Shown here piece after piece: positions 9,307 to 21,289 of a stretch of 64,000 nucleotides of DNA (the stretch's first letter is position 1; the number at the start of each line of letters is the position of its first letter). Origin of the DNA: an uncultured Pelagibacteraceae bacterium (GTDB lineage: Bacteria; Pseudomonadota; Alphaproteobacteria; Pelagibacterales; Pelagibacteraceae); the NCBI GenBank assembly GCA_902599335.1, contig CACKFA010000001.1, forward strand, positions 1 through 64,000. The letters are read 5' to 3'. Under the pieces are notes generated by a model. It was not told where the DNA came from. It did no database searches and saw only the letters and a list, made by a program, of their open reading frames with translations. Both the position numbers and the translations under genes were made by a program.

Positions 9307-10434
9307 TTAACTTTTCCAAAAATTTTTCGCTTTTTCAAAAAATTTTTTAATACTTGGATTTGATTTTTCGTTTTCAATTTTTCTGAATTGTTCTAACAAT
9401 TCTTTTTGCTTTTTATTTAAGTATACTGGAACTTCTGTTTTTACTTGAACATATAAATCTCCATAATCACCTCGTCTCATAAACGGCATTCCTTTACCTT
9501 TTAATCTAAATTGTTTACCATTCTGAGTTCCATCAGGGATTTTTATTTTTGCTTTTCCACCATCTATAGTTGGTATCTCTATAGTTGTTCCTAAAGCAGC
9601 ATCAGCTAAAGAAAGAGGAAATTCAAAGAATAAGTTTTCATCTGATCTTTTAAATAAATCATGAGAGTGAACATTGATAAACAAATATAAATCACCTGTT
9701 GCTCCACCTCTTGTTCCTGCTTCACCTTTTCCTGATAATCTAATCCTTGTTCCATCATCAACACCTTTTGGAATGGTTACAGATATTTTCTTAGATGCTT
9801 GTTTTTTTCCCTGACCATTACAATCGGTGCAAGGATGAGTAATTTCCTCACCATTTCCGTTACATTGAGGACATGTTTGTTGAACAGTAAAGAAACCTTG
9901 ATTGGATCTTACTCTACCATTACCACCACAATATGAGCATCTGTCTGGTGAATAACCAGGCTTAGATCCATTACCTTTACAAGTACCACACTGTTCTGAC
10001 GTTGAAAATTTAATGTCTTGCTTTTTTCCATGATAAGCCTCTTCTAGAGAAATAGATAAATCATACCTTAAGTCAGAACCTCTATTATTAGATTTTCTAT
10101 TTCTTGATCTTCCACCTCCCCCAAAATCTCCAAAGAAATCTTCAAAAATATCTGAAAAATCTGCTCCACTAAATCCACCAAAACCTCCACCTGGTCTGCC
10201 ACCACCATTTTCGAAAGCTGCATGACCAAAGTTATCGTAGTTTTGTTTCTTGTCATTGTCTGAAAGTATTCCGTAGGCTTCACTAGCTTCTTTGAATTTT
10301 TCTTCAGCCTTAGTGTCCCCAGGATTTTTATCAGGATGATATTTAACGGCTAACTTTCTGTATGCAGATTTTAATTCTTCAGGGCTTGCGTTTTTATTAA
10401 CGCCTAGGACATCGTAATAGTCTCTTTTAGCCAT
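9307..10434 (-). CDS. dnaJ: Chaperone DnaJ
   Basis: J domain with HPD, G/F region, four CxxCxGxG-type zinc repeats. Confidence 0.98.
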   Translation of the reverse strand: MAKRDYYDVLGVNKNASPEELKSAYRKLAVKYHPDKNPGDTKAEEKFKEASEAYGILSDNDKKQNYDNFGHAAFENGGGRPGGGFGGFSGADFSDIFEDFFGDFGGGGRSRNRKSNNRGSDLRYDLSISLEEAYHGKKQDIKFSTSEQCGTCKGNGSKPGYSPDRCSYCGGNGRVRSNQGFFTVQQTCPQCNGNGEEITHPCTDCNGQGKKQASKKISVTIPKGVDDGTRIRLSGKGEAGTRGGATGDLYLFINVHSHDLFKRSDENLFFEFPLSLADAALGTTIEIPTIDGGKAKIKIPDGTQNGKQFRLKGKGMPFMRRGDYGDLYVQVKTEVPVYLNKKQKELLEQFRKIENEKSNPSIKKFFEKAKNFWKS

Positions 10435-10463
10435 CAAATTACCCCAGACAATTAAATGTCAGT

Positions 10464-12389
10464 TTAAGCGCTTTTTTCTTTATTCTCGTCTTTTACTTCT
10501 TCGAAATCAGCATCAACAACATTCTCGTCTTTTTTACCTGCATCATCTCCACCATCATCTTTTCCAGACTCAGGTTTTGCACTTTGTTGTGATTTATAGA
10601 TTGCTTCACCAAGTTTCATTGAAGCTTGAACTAGAGCCTCAGTTTTTTTCTTAATATCTTCAATATCCTCACCTTTTAAAGCCTCTTTTATTGCAGATGA
10701 TGCATCTTCAATAGCTTTCTTTTCTGCATCTGAAATTTTAGATCCATGCTCTTTTAAATTTTTTTCAGTAGAATGAATTAAAGTATCTGCTTGATTTCTA
10801 ACATCAACTGACTCTCTTTTCTTTTTATCAGCTTCTTTATTAGCTTCCGCATCTTTAACCATTTTTTCAATTTCTTCATCACTTAGTCCACCGGAAGCTT
10901 GGATTTGAATTTTTTGTTCTTTACCAGTTCCCTTATCTTTTGCCGAAACATTTACGATACCATTAGCATCAATATCAAATGTAACTTCAATTTGAGGTAC
11001 TCCTCTTGGTGCTGGTGCAATACCTATTAATTCAAAATTTCCCAAAGCTTTATTGTCAGCTGCCATTTCTCTCTCACCCTGTAGAACTCTAATAGATACA
11101 GCTGGCTGATTGTCTTCAGCAGTTGAAAATACCTGACTTTTTTTAGTTGGTATTGTTGTGTTTTTATCAATTAGTTTCGTAGAAACTCCTCCAAGTGTTT
11201 CGATACCAAGTGATAGTGGAGTTACATCTAACAGAAGTACATCTTTAACATCACCTTGTAATACACCTGCTTGAATAGCAGCACCCATTGCAACCACTTC
11301 ATCAGGGTTCACACTTTTATTAGGATCTTTTCCAAAAAAGTTTTTTACTTCTTCAATTACTTTTGGCATTCTAGTCATACCACCAACCATAACCACTTCG
11401 TCAATCTCACTTGCTGTAATTCCAGCATCTTTTAATGCAGTCTTGCATGGAGGTATAGTTCTAGCAATTAAGTCTTCAACTAAAGCTTCAAGTTTAGCTC
11501 TAGTCATTTTTAAATTAATATGCTTAGGACCTGTTTTATCTGCAGTAATAAAAGGTAAGTTTATATCTGTTTGTTCTGCAGATGATAATTCTATTTTTGC
11601 TTTTTCGGCAGCTTCTTTTAATCTTTGTAAAGCAAGTTTGTCTGACTTAAGATCAATTCCATTATCTTTCTTAAATTCAGAAATTAAGTAATCAACCACA
11701 GCATTATCAAAATCTTCACCACCTAAAAAAGTATCACCATTAGTTGATTTAACTTCAAAAACACCATCACCAAGTTCTAAAATAGAAACATCAAATGTTC
11801 CTCCACCCAAATCATATACGGCAATTTTTTTATTTTGTTTTTTATCTAAACCATATGCAAGTGATGCTGCAGTAGGTTCATTAATAATTCTTAAAACTTC
11901 TAATCCAGCAATTTTTCCTGCATCTTTGGTTGCCTGTCTTTGTGCATCGTTAAAATATGCTGGTACTGTAATGACAGCTTTAGTCACAGCCTGACCTAAA
12001 TATTTTTCTGCTGTTTCTTTCATTTTTTGTAAAATGAAAGCAGATATTTGAGAAGGTGAATATTTTTCACCTTTAGCTTCTATCCAAGCATCACCTTTTT
12101 CAGAATTGACTATTTTGAAAGGTGCAGCCTCCACATCTTTTTTCACAGTTGGGTCTTCAAAGTTTCTTCCAATTAATCTTTTAACAGCAAAGATAGTATT
12201 CTCTGGATTTGTAACAGCCTGTCTTTTTGCTGGTTGTCCAATTAATTTTTCATTTTCATCTGTAAATGCTACAACTGATGGAGTAGTTCTTGCTCCTTCA
12301 GCATTTTCTAAGACTTTTGCTTGTGTTCCCTCCATAATGGCAACACATGAATTTGTTGTTCCTAAGTCTATTCCAATAATTTTACTCAT
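10464..12389 (-). CDS. dnaK: Chaperone DnaK (Hsp70)
   Basis: [30 protein letters not shown] and full Hsp70 architecture. Confidence 0.99.
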   Translation of the reverse strand: MSKIIGIDLGTTNSCVAIMEGTQAKVLENAEGARTTPSVVAFTDENEKLIGQPAKRQAVTNPENTIFAVKRLIGRNFEDPTVKKDVEAAPFKIVNSEKGDAWIEAKGEKYSPSQISAFILQKMKETAEKYLGQAVTKAVITVPAYFNDAQRQATKDAGKIAGLEVLRIINEPTAASLAYGLDKKQNKKIAVYDLGGGTFDVSILELGDGVFEVKSTNGDTFLGGEDFDNAVVDYLISEFKKDNGIDLKSDKLALQRLKEAAEKAKIELSSAEQTDINLPFITADKTGPKHINLKMTRAKLEALVEDLIARTIPPCKTALKDAGITASEIDEVVMVGGMTRMPKVIEEVKNFFGKDPNKSVNPDEVVAMGAAIQAGVLQGDVKDVLLLDVTPLSLGIETLGGVSTKLIDKNTTIPTKKSQVFSTAEDNQPAVSIRVLQGEREMAADNKALGNFELIGIAPAPRGVPQIEVTFDIDANGIVNVSAKDKGTGKEQKIQIQASGGLSDEEIEKMVKDAEANKEADKKKRESVDVRNQADTLIHSTEKNLKEHGSKISDAEKKAIEDASSAIKEALKGEDIEDIKKKTEALVQASMKLGEAIYKSQQSAKPESGKDDGGDDAGKKDENVVDADFEEVKDENKEKSA

Positions 12390-12411
12390 AATTTAATGTC
12401 TCTCCTTCGTC

Positions 12412-12439
12412 ATATAGGGTTTAAATGTAAAACTACAAG
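12412..12439 (-). promoter_or_regulatory. Putative RpoH (sigma-32)-type heat-shock promoter of dnaK
   Basis: Minus strand CTTG-N18-CTATAT followed by GAAGGAGAG SD and dnaK ATG; resembles alphaproteobacterial RpoH consensus CTTG-N17/18-CYTATnT. Confidence 0.6.
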
Positions 12440-12451
12440 TTGATCTCATAA

Positions 12452-13105
12452 TTATTTATTTTCTGGAATTTCCTGATTTTCCTCAGTTTTTTCTTCTTTT
12501 GTTGTAACTTTTTTTGACACTCCTACTAAAGAGGGCCTAAGTAGTCTGTCTTTTATAGTAAAACCTTTTTGAATTTCTTGGATTATTGTTCCAGGTTCTT
12601 TTGTATCATCCTCTATCTCCATCATTGCTTGATGAAAGTTTGGATCTAGTTTTTTATTAAGGCAATCTATTGGTTTAATATTATTTTTTTCAAATATCGA
12701 GATTAGATCTTTTTTAATAATGTCTAAATGTTCAAGTGTCTTCTTTAATGCGTTGGTGTCTTTTAACTTATCGTCACTTTCAAGAACATGTTTTGATCTA
12801 TCTAAATTATCAATCAAATTTAATGCTTCTTTGGCAAAACTATAGCCACCATATTCAAAAGCATCTTCTTTTTCTTTTTCAAATCTTCTTCTTTGATTTT
12901 CCATTTCGGCAAAAGTTCTTGCTACTTTGTCTTCGAGTTCAGCAATTTTTTCTTCTGGAGTTGGTTCTTTTATTTCTTCTGTGAGTTCTTGATCTGTTTC
13001 TTGCTTATTTTCTTCAGCTGAGCTTTTTTCGGATTTTTCAGCTTCTTTAGCTATATCCTGATTTTGATCTGCAAAAGTTCTATTTTGGTTTTCTTCTTTT
13101 TCCAT
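12452..13105 (-). CDS. grpE: Nucleotide exchange factor GrpE
   Basis: NQRRRFEKEKEDAFEYG...ALNLIDNLDRS...LRPSLVGVSKK; adjacent to dnaK. Likely start MEKEENQ. Confidence 0.95.
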   Translation of the reverse strand: MEKEENQNRTFADQNQDIAKEAEKSEKSSAEENKQETDQELTEEIKEPTPEEKIAELEDKVARTFAEMENQRRRFEKEKEDAFEYGGYSFAKEALNLIDNLDRSKHVLESDDKLKDTNALKKTLEHLDIIKKDLISIFEKNNIKPIDCLNKKLDPNFHQAMMEIEDDTKEPGTIIQEIQKGFTIKDRLLRPSLVGVSKKVTTKEEKTEENQEIPENK

Positions 13106-13141
13106 AGCTTCATATATGGTAAGGATTTTAGGAATTTCTAG

Positions 13142-13744
13142 ATGTCTAAACAAAAAATTAATAAATTATTTATTGGAACTAATAACAGTGGTAAGCTTAG
13201 AGAAATTAAGAGTTTATTACCAAAAAGCATCAAAATTTATTCTACATCATCGTTTAACCTTAGAAGCCCAGTTGAAAATGGTAAGTCATTTAAAGAGAAC
13301 TCACTAATTAAATCTAAATATTTTTCAAAGAAAACAGGATTAATGTGTTTGGCTGATGACTCAGGTTTAGAGATAGATTTTTTGAATAAAAACCCTGGAA
13401 TTTATTCTGCAAGGTGGGGAGGAAGGCATGGGGATTTTGATAAAGCCATAAGAAGAGTTTATAGAGAGCTAAATAAAAAAGATAAAAATTGGAAAAATAA
13501 AAAAATTAAAGCAAGGTTTATTTGTGCTCTTTCTATTTCTTATTTAAATAAAAAAATTGCTTGTGTGTTGGGAATAGTAGAGGGATATATTTCAGACAAA
13601 CCAAGAGGTAAAAATGGATTTGGATATGATCCAATTTTTATACCTTTTAAAAAGAGAAAAACTTTTGGAGAAATGAAGCCGTCTCAAAAATATAAGATGG
13701 ATCATAGATTTCAGGCTTTTAAAAAAATTAGAAAATTTCTATAA
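13142..13744 (+). CDS. rdgB: RdgB/HAM1 family non-canonical purine NTP pyrophosphatase
   Basis: IGTNNSGKLREI, LADDSGLEIDFL, PGIYSARWGG, GFGYDPIF. Confidence 0.96.
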   Translation: MSKQKINKLFIGTNNSGKLREIKSLLPKSIKIYSTSSFNLRSPVENGKSFKENSLIKSKYFSKKTGLMCLADDSGLEIDFLNKNPGIYSARWGGRHGDFDKAIRRVYRELNKKDKNWKNKKIKARFICALSISYLNKKIACVLGIVEGYISDKPRGKNGFGYDPIFIPFKKRKTFGEMKPSQKYKMDHRFQAFKKIRKFL

Positions 13745-14882
13745 GTTTTTGATCTTCAATTTTATAAAAATTTAATCTGTGATTAATTTTATTATTTTTG
13801 ATATCAAAAATTCCTATTTTTCCTTTGAATGAATTTTTTCTCTTAAAAATTTTATTTAAGTTTTCTTTTTTTGAGTTTAGCGATAAATAATAAACTAAAC
13901 CAACAAGATCATAACTCAATAAAGATAAATGAGTAGGATCTTCATTAAATGCGTTAAAGTATTTTATTTTGTATCTGTCAAAATTTTTTTTATTTATTGA
14001 TGGATAATATAATGGCTGAATATCAGTTTCGTTTAATAAACTTTCATCGAACCATTGATTTAAAGTTATAAAGTATTTATTTTTAGGAAGTACATCAGTG
14101 TATAAAAGCGATGTAGATACACTTTTTAGACTTTCATCAAAATCTGCAATTACAACAGCATCAAAATTTAAACCACCTAAAGTATATCTTTTTTCCAGTC
14201 TTTTTATTTTTTTTTCTTTATTTGGATCATTCGAATTTTTTATCCTATTTATTTCGTCCTCTAAATTTTGCTTTCTAGTTCTATAGTTTGTGATTTCTTC
14301 TATTTGTTTTGTTAGTTTTGTAGGTTCTGTATTATATTCATAATCTTTATAAATTTTAATTTTTGAATTTTTCATTCCCCTTTTAATTTCAAATTCGTAA
14401 TCTCTGATTGGTGTTAAAAATACAGTTTTCTGTATTTGATTAGTTTCTAAAAATTTTTTTATTGTATTAAATTGTGATGTAGAATTAATTCCAGCTGAAA
14501 TTACATTTTTGGGAAGATCTAAAGTTTTATTTGTTAATGATAAAAAAGTTAAATCCTTCATTTCATCTAAATAAGTTAAACTTTCATAGAACACAGGACC
14601 TATAACAATCTTTATCCCCATCTCACTTAATTCAAATGCTGATTTTAAAGTTTGGTTTGCTTTAGTTGCTGTATCTTTTGGATGGATTTCTATTAGATTA
14701 TTATCTATATCTTTAACAGCTAATCCAACTGCTTTAATGATTGACTCTCCAATTTCTTTATTTTCTCCTGTCATAGGTACCAATAATCCTATTTTGATTT
14801 TTTCTTGAGCATTGACGGTTGAAAAAAACAGAATGTAAAAACTTAAAAAAATAAAATGAATAATTTTAATTAATTTGGTCAT
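13728..14882 (-). CDS. Penicillin-binding protein activator / periplasmic-binding (Peripla_BP_6-like) protein
   Basis: Signal peptide; KIGLLVPMTGENKEIGESIIKAVGLAVKDI; situated divergently from rsmI. Confidence 0.82.
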   Translation of the reverse strand: MTKLIKIIHFIFLSFYILFFSTVNAQEKIKIGLLVPMTGENKEIGESIIKAVGLAVKDIDNNLIEIHPKDTATKANQTLKSAFELSEMGIKIVIGPVFYESLTYLDEMKDLTFLSLTNKTLDLPKNVISAGINSTSQFNTIKKFLETNQIQKTVFLTPIRDYEFEIKRGMKNSKIKIYKDYEYNTEPTKLTKQIEEITNYRTRKQNLEDEINRIKNSNDPNKEKKIKRLEKRYTLGGLNFDAVVIADFDESLKSVSTSLLYTDVLPKNKYFITLNQWFDESLLNETDIQPLYYPSINKKNFDRYKIKYFNAFNEDPTHLSLLSYDLVGLVYYLSLNSKKENLNKIFKRKNSFKGKIGIFDIKNNKINHRLNFYKIEDQKLIEIF

Positions 14883-14916
14883 TTTGATGCTAGTATAATA
14901 TTTTTTAAGCTAAATT

Positions 14917-15780
14917 ATGATCATAAAACCACAATTTAAATTAAAAGAATACGAAAATGGTCTTTATCTTGTATCAACTCCTTTAGGAAATCTAAAAGAT
15001 ATAACGTTAAGAGCAATTGAAGTTTTACAGCAATCCCATTATATTTTATGCGAAGATACTCGCGTTTCAAAAATTCTTCTAGATAAATATCAAATAAAAT
15101 CAAAATTAATTTCAAATCATAAATTTAATGAGAAAAAAAACGTAATCAAAGTCATTGATTATCTAAAATCTGGGAAAATAATTTCTTTGATATCTGATGC
15201 TGGTACACCTAGTATTTCTGATCCCGGTTCAATTTTAATCAATGAATGCATTGATAACGAGATAAGAATATTTCCCATTCCTGGACCCTCAGCTGTTGCT
15301 GCAGCTGTCTCAATCAGTGGTTTTTCAGATAAATATTTGTTTTGTGGATTTTTTTCAGACAAAAAAGAGCAATTATCTAATGAATTAAAAAAAATTTCAA
15401 AATTTGAAAATTCCTTAGTTTTTTTTATTTCTCCTAAAAAAATTAATAAAATCATACCTGAAATAAAAAAAAATTTTAATGGGAGAAAGATAGTTTTTTG
15501 TAGGGAAATAACGAAAATTTACGAAGAATTTATTAGAAAAAATGTAGATGAATTAGAATTATTTGAAAAAGAACCGAAAGGTGAGCTCACAGTTGTTATT
15601 TCTGAAAAAAAAATAAATAAAAATTTATCTGAAAAACTTACGGAATCAGATATGAATATTATTAAAAAAATGATTAAAAAATTATCCACTAAAGAAATTA
15701 CAGATATTTTAAGTCAAACTTCCAATGTTCGTAAAAAAGAAATATACAATTATTGTTTGGAATTAAAAAATGAAAAATAA
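14917..15780 (+). CDS. rsmI: 16S rRNA (cytidine-2'-O)-methyltransferase RsmI
   Basis: GLYLVSTPLGNLKDITLRA, CEDTRVS, ISDAGTPSISDPG, PIPGPSA. Confidence 0.96.
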   Translation: MIIKPQFKLKEYENGLYLVSTPLGNLKDITLRAIEVLQQSHYILCEDTRVSKILLDKYQIKSKLISNHKFNEKKNVIKVIDYLKSGKIISLISDAGTPSISDPGSILINECIDNEIRIFPIPGPSAVAAAVSISGFSDKYLFCGFFSDKKEQLSNELKKISKFENSLVFFISPKKINKIIPEIKKNFNGRKIVFCREITKIYEEFIRKNVDELELFEKEPKGELTVVISEKKINKNLSEKLTESDMNIIKKMIKKLSTKEITDILSQTSNVRKKEIYNYCLELKNEK

Positions 15781-16363
15781 ATTATTAATTTTAATATTCG
15801 TAAGTTTTATTTTAACTGGATGTGTTGGCGTTGGTTCTAAAGGTCTTTTTGGAACTGGTGTTTCAGTTGCCTTAGATCCTAGAACAGTTGGCACTCAAAT
15901 AGATGACTCTATTATGCAGAAAAGTATTAGTGCAAAAATTTTAGCTAAAGATAAAAAATATTTTCTATCAGTGAAAACAAAAGTTTTGGATGGTAAAATT
16001 TTTATAACTGGAAAAGTAGATCAACCAGAGGAAAAATTACTAATCACAAAACTAGCATGGGAAACAAAAGGTGCTAGATCTGTTAGAAATGATATCAAAA
16101 TTAAAGAAGAATTTAATTTCAAACAGTCTGCAAAAGATTTGCTTATTACTTCACAACTAAGAACTGCACTTATTGTAAATAAAAATATAAAAGCAACAAA
16201 TTATCAAATTGATACTTATAAAAAGAAAATTTATGTTTATGGTATTGCCTTAACTTCTGAAGAAAAAGATTTAGTAATAAGTGAAGCCAAAGAAATAGTT
16301 GATGTAGAGGATGTAATCGCAAGCATCCTTCTTGTTGAAGATTTAAGAATTCAAAGAGAATAA
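15770..16363 (+). CDS. BON-domain lipoprotein
   Basis: Lipobox FILTGCVG; two BON-like repeats (VRNDIKI, DVEDVIASILLVEDL). Confidence 0.85.
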   Translation: MKNKLLILIFVSFILTGCVGVGSKGLFGTGVSVALDPRTVGTQIDDSIMQKSISAKILAKDKKYFLSVKTKVLDGKIFITGKVDQPEEKLLITKLAWETKGARSVRNDIKIKEEFNFKQSAKDLLITSQLRTALIVNKNIKATNYQIDTYKKKIYVYGIALTSEEKDLVISEAKEIVDVEDVIASILLVEDLRIQRE

Positions 16364-18649
16364 TTATCTTTTATAATCAATTACCTCAGAAGAGTAGGCA
16401 GCAATAGATGCTAAGTTAAGTATCTCTGAAGTTGATGATCTTAAAGGTGCAATTTCAATAGGAAGCCCAAGTCCAATTAATAATGGACCAATAACCTTTG
16501 TGTCTCCTATCGTCTTCATCAATTTATATGAAATTGCTGCACTATGTTGTCCAGGCATAATTAAAATATTTGCTTTACCAACTATCTTTGCAAAAGGATA
16601 TAGTTCCTCATACTCTGGATTAAGAGCAACATCAGGCTGCATATCTCCATCAAATTCAAAGTCAACTTTTCTTTCTTTTAATATCTCAACCGCGTTTCGA
16701 ATATGTTTTGTTCTACTTGTAAGAGGTTGTCCAAATGTAGAGTGTGATACAAAAGCAACTTTAGGATCAAAACCAAAAAGCCTCACTACTCTAGCTGTTG
16801 AAATGGCTATCTCAGCCATTTGTTCAGAAGTTGGATATTCATGGACACTTGTATCACCAACAAAAATTGTTCTTCCTTTATGAACGATCATGTTTAAACC
16901 AAACATAATTTCACCTTCTCTTACATCAACAACTTGCTTAATTTTTTCAAATGAGGCGCCAAATCTTCTTGTATTACCAGTTACAGCTCCATCAGCATCC
17001 CCACAAGCAACCATACTAGTAGCCCAAACGACCCTATCATTTCTGATCATTCTGTCACAATCTCTTTCTAATAATCCTTGCTCTCTTTGTAATTTTTCAA
17101 ATAAATGTTTAACGTATCTTTTTCTTTTTTCTTCGTCTCTAGAGTTAACAATTTCTATGTCAAAATTTTCACTATAACCAATATTTTTAATTTGTTCTTT
17201 AATTTTACTTTCTTTACCAACTAGGATTGGAATACCCAATTTTGAATTTTTAAATGCTATAGCGGCTTTTAAAGTATTTTCATCTTCACCATCTGCAAAA
17301 ACAATTCTTTTTTGATTTTTTTTAATAAATGAATTTATACCCTGCATGATGGTTACTGTTGGGTCTAGTCTTTGCTTAAGTTGTTCCTTATAAACTTCAA
17401 AGTCATCTATTTTTTTTCTAGCAACTCCACTTTCTATCGCTGCTTTTGCTACAGCTGCTGGTATTACACTGATTAGTCTTGGGTCAAAAGTAGATGGAAT
17501 AATATAATCTCTTCCATAATGAGGTCTTTCACCACCCATAGCTGCAACCACTTCATCAGGGACATCTTCTCTTGCAAGTTTAGCTATTGCATTAGCTGCA
17601 GCAACTTTCATTTCTTCATTTATCGTTTTGGATCTAACATCTAAAGCTCCTCTAAAGATATAAGGAAATCCAATTAAATTATTTACTTGATTGGGGTAAT
17701 CTGATCTTCCTGTTGCAACAATTGCATCATTTCTAACTTCATTAATTTCTTCTGGGGTAATTTCTGGATCAGGATTAGCACAAGCAAATATAATTGGATT
17801 TTTTGCCATGGATTTAACCATCTCTTTTTTTAGAACACCTTTTGTCGATAATCCTAAAAAAACATCTGCACCGTTAATAGCATCCTCTAAAGTTCTATGT
17901 TTAGTCTTAACTGCATATCTGGATTTCCATTGATCAATTCCCTCAGTTCTTCCTTCGTAAATAACTCCCTTTCTGTCTAACATTATTATATTTTCAGATT
18001 CTACTCCTGAGTTTTTAAATAACTCAGTACAAGCTTGTGCCGAAGCTCCTGCACCATTAACTACAACTTTAATTTTTTTTATTGATTTACCACAAATATC
18101 TAAAGCATTAATTAATGCTGCAGTGGTTATAATTGCTGTTCCATGTTGATCATCATGAAAAACAGGAATATCCAAAATTTCTTTTAATTTTTGCTCTATT
18201 ATAAAACAATCTGGGGCTGCTATATCTTCTAAATTTATTCCACCAAAGCTAGGTGCAAAATTTTTAATTGAATTAATGATTTCCTCTGAATCTTTACAAT
18301 CAATCTCTAAATCTATGGAATCGATATCTGCAAATCTTTTAAATAATACGGCCTTTCCTTCCATCACAGGCTTTGATGCAAGAGCACCTAAATTTCCCAT
18401 TCCTAATATTGCTGAACCATTACTTATTACAGCAACAAGGTTTCCTTTACTCGTGTAATCATAAGCTGCTTCTGGATTTTCACTTATCTTTTTTACAGGA
18501 GCAGCAACTCCTGGAGAATAAGCTAAAGCGAGATCACGCTTAGTTGTCATATTTTTTGAAGAAATAATCTCAATCTTGCCTGGTTTTTTGTCTTTATGAA
18601 AATCCAAAGCTTCTTTATCTGTGTAATGATCGATTTTTGTTTTTTTCAT
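16364..18649 (-). CDS. maeB: NADP-dependent malic enzyme with phosphotransacetylase-like domain
   Basis: AYSPGVAAPVKKI, FHDDQHGTAII, C-terminal PTA-like domain; start MKKTKIDHYTDKEAL preferred. Confidence 0.95.
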   Translation of the reverse strand: MKKTKIDHYTDKEALDFHKDKKPGKIEIISSKNMTTKRDLALAYSPGVAAPVKKISENPEAAYDYTSKGNLVAVISNGSAILGMGNLGALASKPVMEGKAVLFKRFADIDSIDLEIDCKDSEEIINSIKNFAPSFGGINLEDIAAPDCFIIEQKLKEILDIPVFHDDQHGTAIITTAALINALDICGKSIKKIKVVVNGAGASAQACTELFKNSGVESENIIMLDRKGVIYEGRTEGIDQWKSRYAVKTKHRTLEDAINGADVFLGLSTKGVLKKEMVKSMAKNPIIFACANPDPEITPEEINEVRNDAIVATGRSDYPNQVNNLIGFPYIFRGALDVRSKTINEEMKVAAANAIAKLAREDVPDEVVAAMGGERPHYGRDYIIPSTFDPRLISVIPAAVAKAAIESGVARKKIDDFEVYKEQLKQRLDPTVTIMQGINSFIKKNQKRIVFADGEDENTLKAAIAFKNSKLGIPILVGKESKIKEQIKNIGYSENFDIEIVNSRDEEKRKRYVKHLFEKLQREQGLLERDCDRMIRNDRVVWATSMVACGDADGAVTGNTRRFGASFEKIKQVVDVREGEIMFGLNMIVHKGRTIFVGDTSVHEYPTSEQMAEIAISTARVVRLFGFDPKVAFVSHSTFGQPLTSRTKHIRNAVEILKERKVDFEFDGDMQPDVALNPEYEELYPFAKIVGKANILIMPGQHSAAISYKLMKTIGDTKVIGPLLIGLGLPIEIAPLRSSTSEILNLASIAAYSSEVIDYKR

Positions 18650-18701
18650 TTCTGATAACAATAAGTGTACAATTGGGGTAAAATTAAGACTAATATGATT
18701 T

Positions 18702-20231
18702 ATGAACTTACTTAAGTCAACAGGCACATTTGGTTTTTATACTATCATTAGTAGATTACTGGGTTATTTAAGAGATATTTTAATAGCAATTTTTCTAGGA
18801 ACAGGAATGTTGGCTGATGCTTTTTTTGTAGCATTTAGAATTCCAAATACTTTTAGAAGATTGTTTGCTGAAGGCACCTTTAATGCAGCATTCGTTCCAA
18901 GTTATTCATCAGAAATTACTAAAGGAAAAAAACAATCAAACAAATTTGCTAACGATATTTTTAATCTCCTTTTTTTAGGGTTGTTATTTTTAACAATAAT
19001 AATTGAGATTTTCATGCCTGCATTTGTTTCAATTATTGCCCCAGGGTTTGTGGGAGATTTAGAAAAAATGGAGGTAGCAATTAATTTAACAAGAATTAGT
19101 TTTCCTTTTTTATTTTTTATTTGTTTAGCCTCATTTTTTTCTGCAATCTTAAATTCACACAATAAATTCGCAGCTGCTGCTGCAGCCCCGATAATATTGA
19201 ATATTGTTTTAATTTTAGTATTAATTTTTTCAAAAAGTCTAGGTGATCAGTTAGTATATTATTTGTCTTATGGTGTTTCTTTTGCTGGTTTTTTACAATT
19301 AATTTTTTTATATAAATACGTATCAAAATATTACTCGCTTGAATTTAATTACAAATTTAAAGTAAATAATAAAGTTAAGTTTTTTTTTAAAAAACTTTTA
19401 CCGAGTATTTTTTCCTCAGGTGTTACCCAAATTAATATTTTGGTGGGTACAATAATTGCATCATTTCAAGCAAGTGCAGTTTCTTATTTATATTATGCAG
19501 ATAGAATTTATCAAATTAACCTAGCTATAGCTGGTATTGCTATAGGCGTTGTAATACTTCCACAGCTTTCAAAACATATTCAATCTAGAAAAAAAAATAA
19601 GATTTTGCTTATACAAAATAAAGCTTTAGAATTAAGTTTATTTTTGAGCCTTCCAGCGACGATCGCTTTAATTATTGGATCAGAACAAATTATTTCAGCT
19701 TTATTTGGGTATGGATCTTTTAATGAAAATTCAGTGAACAATTCAAGTTTGGCGTTATATTATTTTGCGTTAGGGCTTCCTGCTTTTGCTTTGATAAAAG
19801 TTTTTTCGAGTTTTTTCTTTGCAAATCATGATACTAAAACTCCATTTTATATTTCTTTGATTTCAGTATTACTTAATATTTTTATTAGTATTTATTATTT
19901 TAGTGAATTTGGTTTTATAATTATTCCAATAGCCACATCCATTTCATCTTGGTTTAATTCAGTACTGTTATTTTTATTTTTAAAAAATCGACAGTTATTT
20001 TATTTTAATAAAATATTTTTTATAAAATTTATTAAAATAACTTTTGCATCAATTTCGATGGGTTTGTTTTTTAACTTTTTGTTAAATATTTTTCAAAACG
20101 AATTAGCATTTAATCAATCAATTAAATCTTTATATTTAGTTTTATCTGTTATATTAGGATTAATGTTTTATTTAATAGTTTGTTATTTTATCAAAGCTTT
20201 TCAAATGAGTGATATTAAATTAAAGTATTAA
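18702..20231 (+). CDS. murJ: Lipid II flippase MurJ
   Basis: [49 protein letters not shown]. Confidence 0.96.
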   Translation: MNLLKSTGTFGFYTIISRLLGYLRDILIAIFLGTGMLADAFFVAFRIPNTFRRLFAEGTFNAAFVPSYSSEITKGKKQSNKFANDIFNLLFLGLLFLTIIIEIFMPAFVSIIAPGFVGDLEKMEVAINLTRISFPFLFFICLASFFSAILNSHNKFAAAAAAPIILNIVLILVLIFSKSLGDQLVYYLSYGVSFAGFLQLIFLYKYVSKYYSLEFNYKFKVNNKVKFFFKKLLPSIFSSGVTQINILVGTIIASFQASAVSYLYYADRIYQINLAIAGIAIGVVILPQLSKHIQSRKKNKILLIQNKALELSLFLSLPATIALIIGSEQIISALFGYGSFNENSVNNSSLALYYFALGLPAFALIKVFSSFFFANHDTKTPFYISLISVLLNIFISIYYFSEFGFIIIPIATSISSWFNSVLLFLFLKNRQLFYFNKIFFIKFIKITFASISMGLFFNFLLNIFQNELAFNQSIKSLYLVLSVILGLMFYLIVCYFIKAFQMSDIKLKY

Positions 20232-20235
20232 ATTT

Positions 20236-21237
20236 ATGGGTAAAAAAATATTTTCTGGTGTGCAGCCTACAGGTAATCTTCACTTAGGAAATTACTTAGG
20301 AGCTATAAAGAATTTTGTAGATTTAAATAATGATAATGATAATAAATGTATTTTTTGTGTAGTAGATTTGCATGCCATCACTGTTAAGCAAGATCCTAAA
20401 GAATTAAAAAATAATATCAGAGAAACAGTTGCAACTTTTATAGCAAGTGGAATAGATCCAAAAAAAAGTATAATTTTTAATCAATCCAGAGTAGCAGCTC
20501 ATGCGGAAGGAGCATGGATATTGAGCTGTGTTGCTAGAATGGGTTGGCTAAATAGAATGACCCAATTTAAGGAGAAAGCTGGTAAAGATAAAGAGAAAGC
20601 TAGTATTGGTTTATATTCTTATCCTGTTCTAATGGCAGCTGACATTCTTTTATATGATGCCACACATGTTCCCGTAGGTGATGATCAAAAACAACATCTA
20701 GAGTTGTGTAGAGATATAGCACAAAAATTTAATAATGATTTTGAGGTAGAAAACTTTCTTCAAGTTCCTGAGCCATTAATACAAAAAGAGTTTTCAAGGA
20801 TTATGAGTTTAAAAGATGGTTCAAAAAAAATGAGCAAATCAGAATTATCAGATTTAAGCAGAATAAATTTAACAGACGATAAAGATCAAATAATAAACAA
20901 AATCAAAAAAGCAAAAACTGATCCTTTGCCTATGCCACAAGATATAAACGAACTTGATGAAAGATTGGAAGCAAAGAATCTTTTAGGAATTTATTCAAGT
21001 TTAACTAATTCTACATTTGAAACTTCATTAAAAAATTTTGCAGGTAAAAATTTTTCAGAATTTAAAGAACAATTAGCTGAAGAACTTGTGAAGAAAATTG
21101 AACCTATTTCTAATGAGATAAAAAAACTTTTAGGAGATAAAAGTTATTTAGATAAAATTCTTCTAGATGGAGTTGAAAAAGCTAATTTAATTGCATCCAA
21201 AAAGATTGAAAGAATTAAAGAAATAGTAGGTTTTTAA
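20236..21237 (+). CDS. trpS: Tryptophanyl-tRNA synthetase
   Basis: [38 protein letters not shown]. Confidence 0.98.
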   Translation: MGKKIFSGVQPTGNLHLGNYLGAIKNFVDLNNDNDNKCIFCVVDLHAITVKQDPKELKNNIRETVATFIASGIDPKKSIIFNQSRVAAHAEGAWILSCVARMGWLNRMTQFKEKAGKDKEKASIGLYSYPVLMAADILLYDATHVPVGDDQKQHLELCRDIAQKFNNDFEVENFLQVPEPLIQKEFSRIMSLKDGSKKMSKSELSDLSRINLTDDKDQIINKIKKAKTDPLPMPQDINELDERLEAKNLLGIYSSLTNSTFETSLKNFAGKNFSEFKEQLAEELVKKIEPISNEIKKLLGDKSYLDKILLDGVEKANLIASKKIERIKEIVGF

Positions 21238-21289
21238 ACTAAATATATTATCAAGTTTTAATTTTTAAAATATTCACTATATATAATTT

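Noticed and set aside
10068-10283. 71-aa ORF inside dnaJ, same strand, different frame
   Set aside because: Out-of-frame product of the Gly/Phe-rich linker; no start context or independent support.
11443-12396. Plus-strand ORFs antisense to dnaK
   Set aside because: Shadow ORFs opposite a highly conserved gene; no family resemblance.
16500-17177. Plus-strand ORFs (127 and 95 aa) antisense to maeB
   Set aside because: Shadow ORFs with no signatures; maeB is clearly intact.
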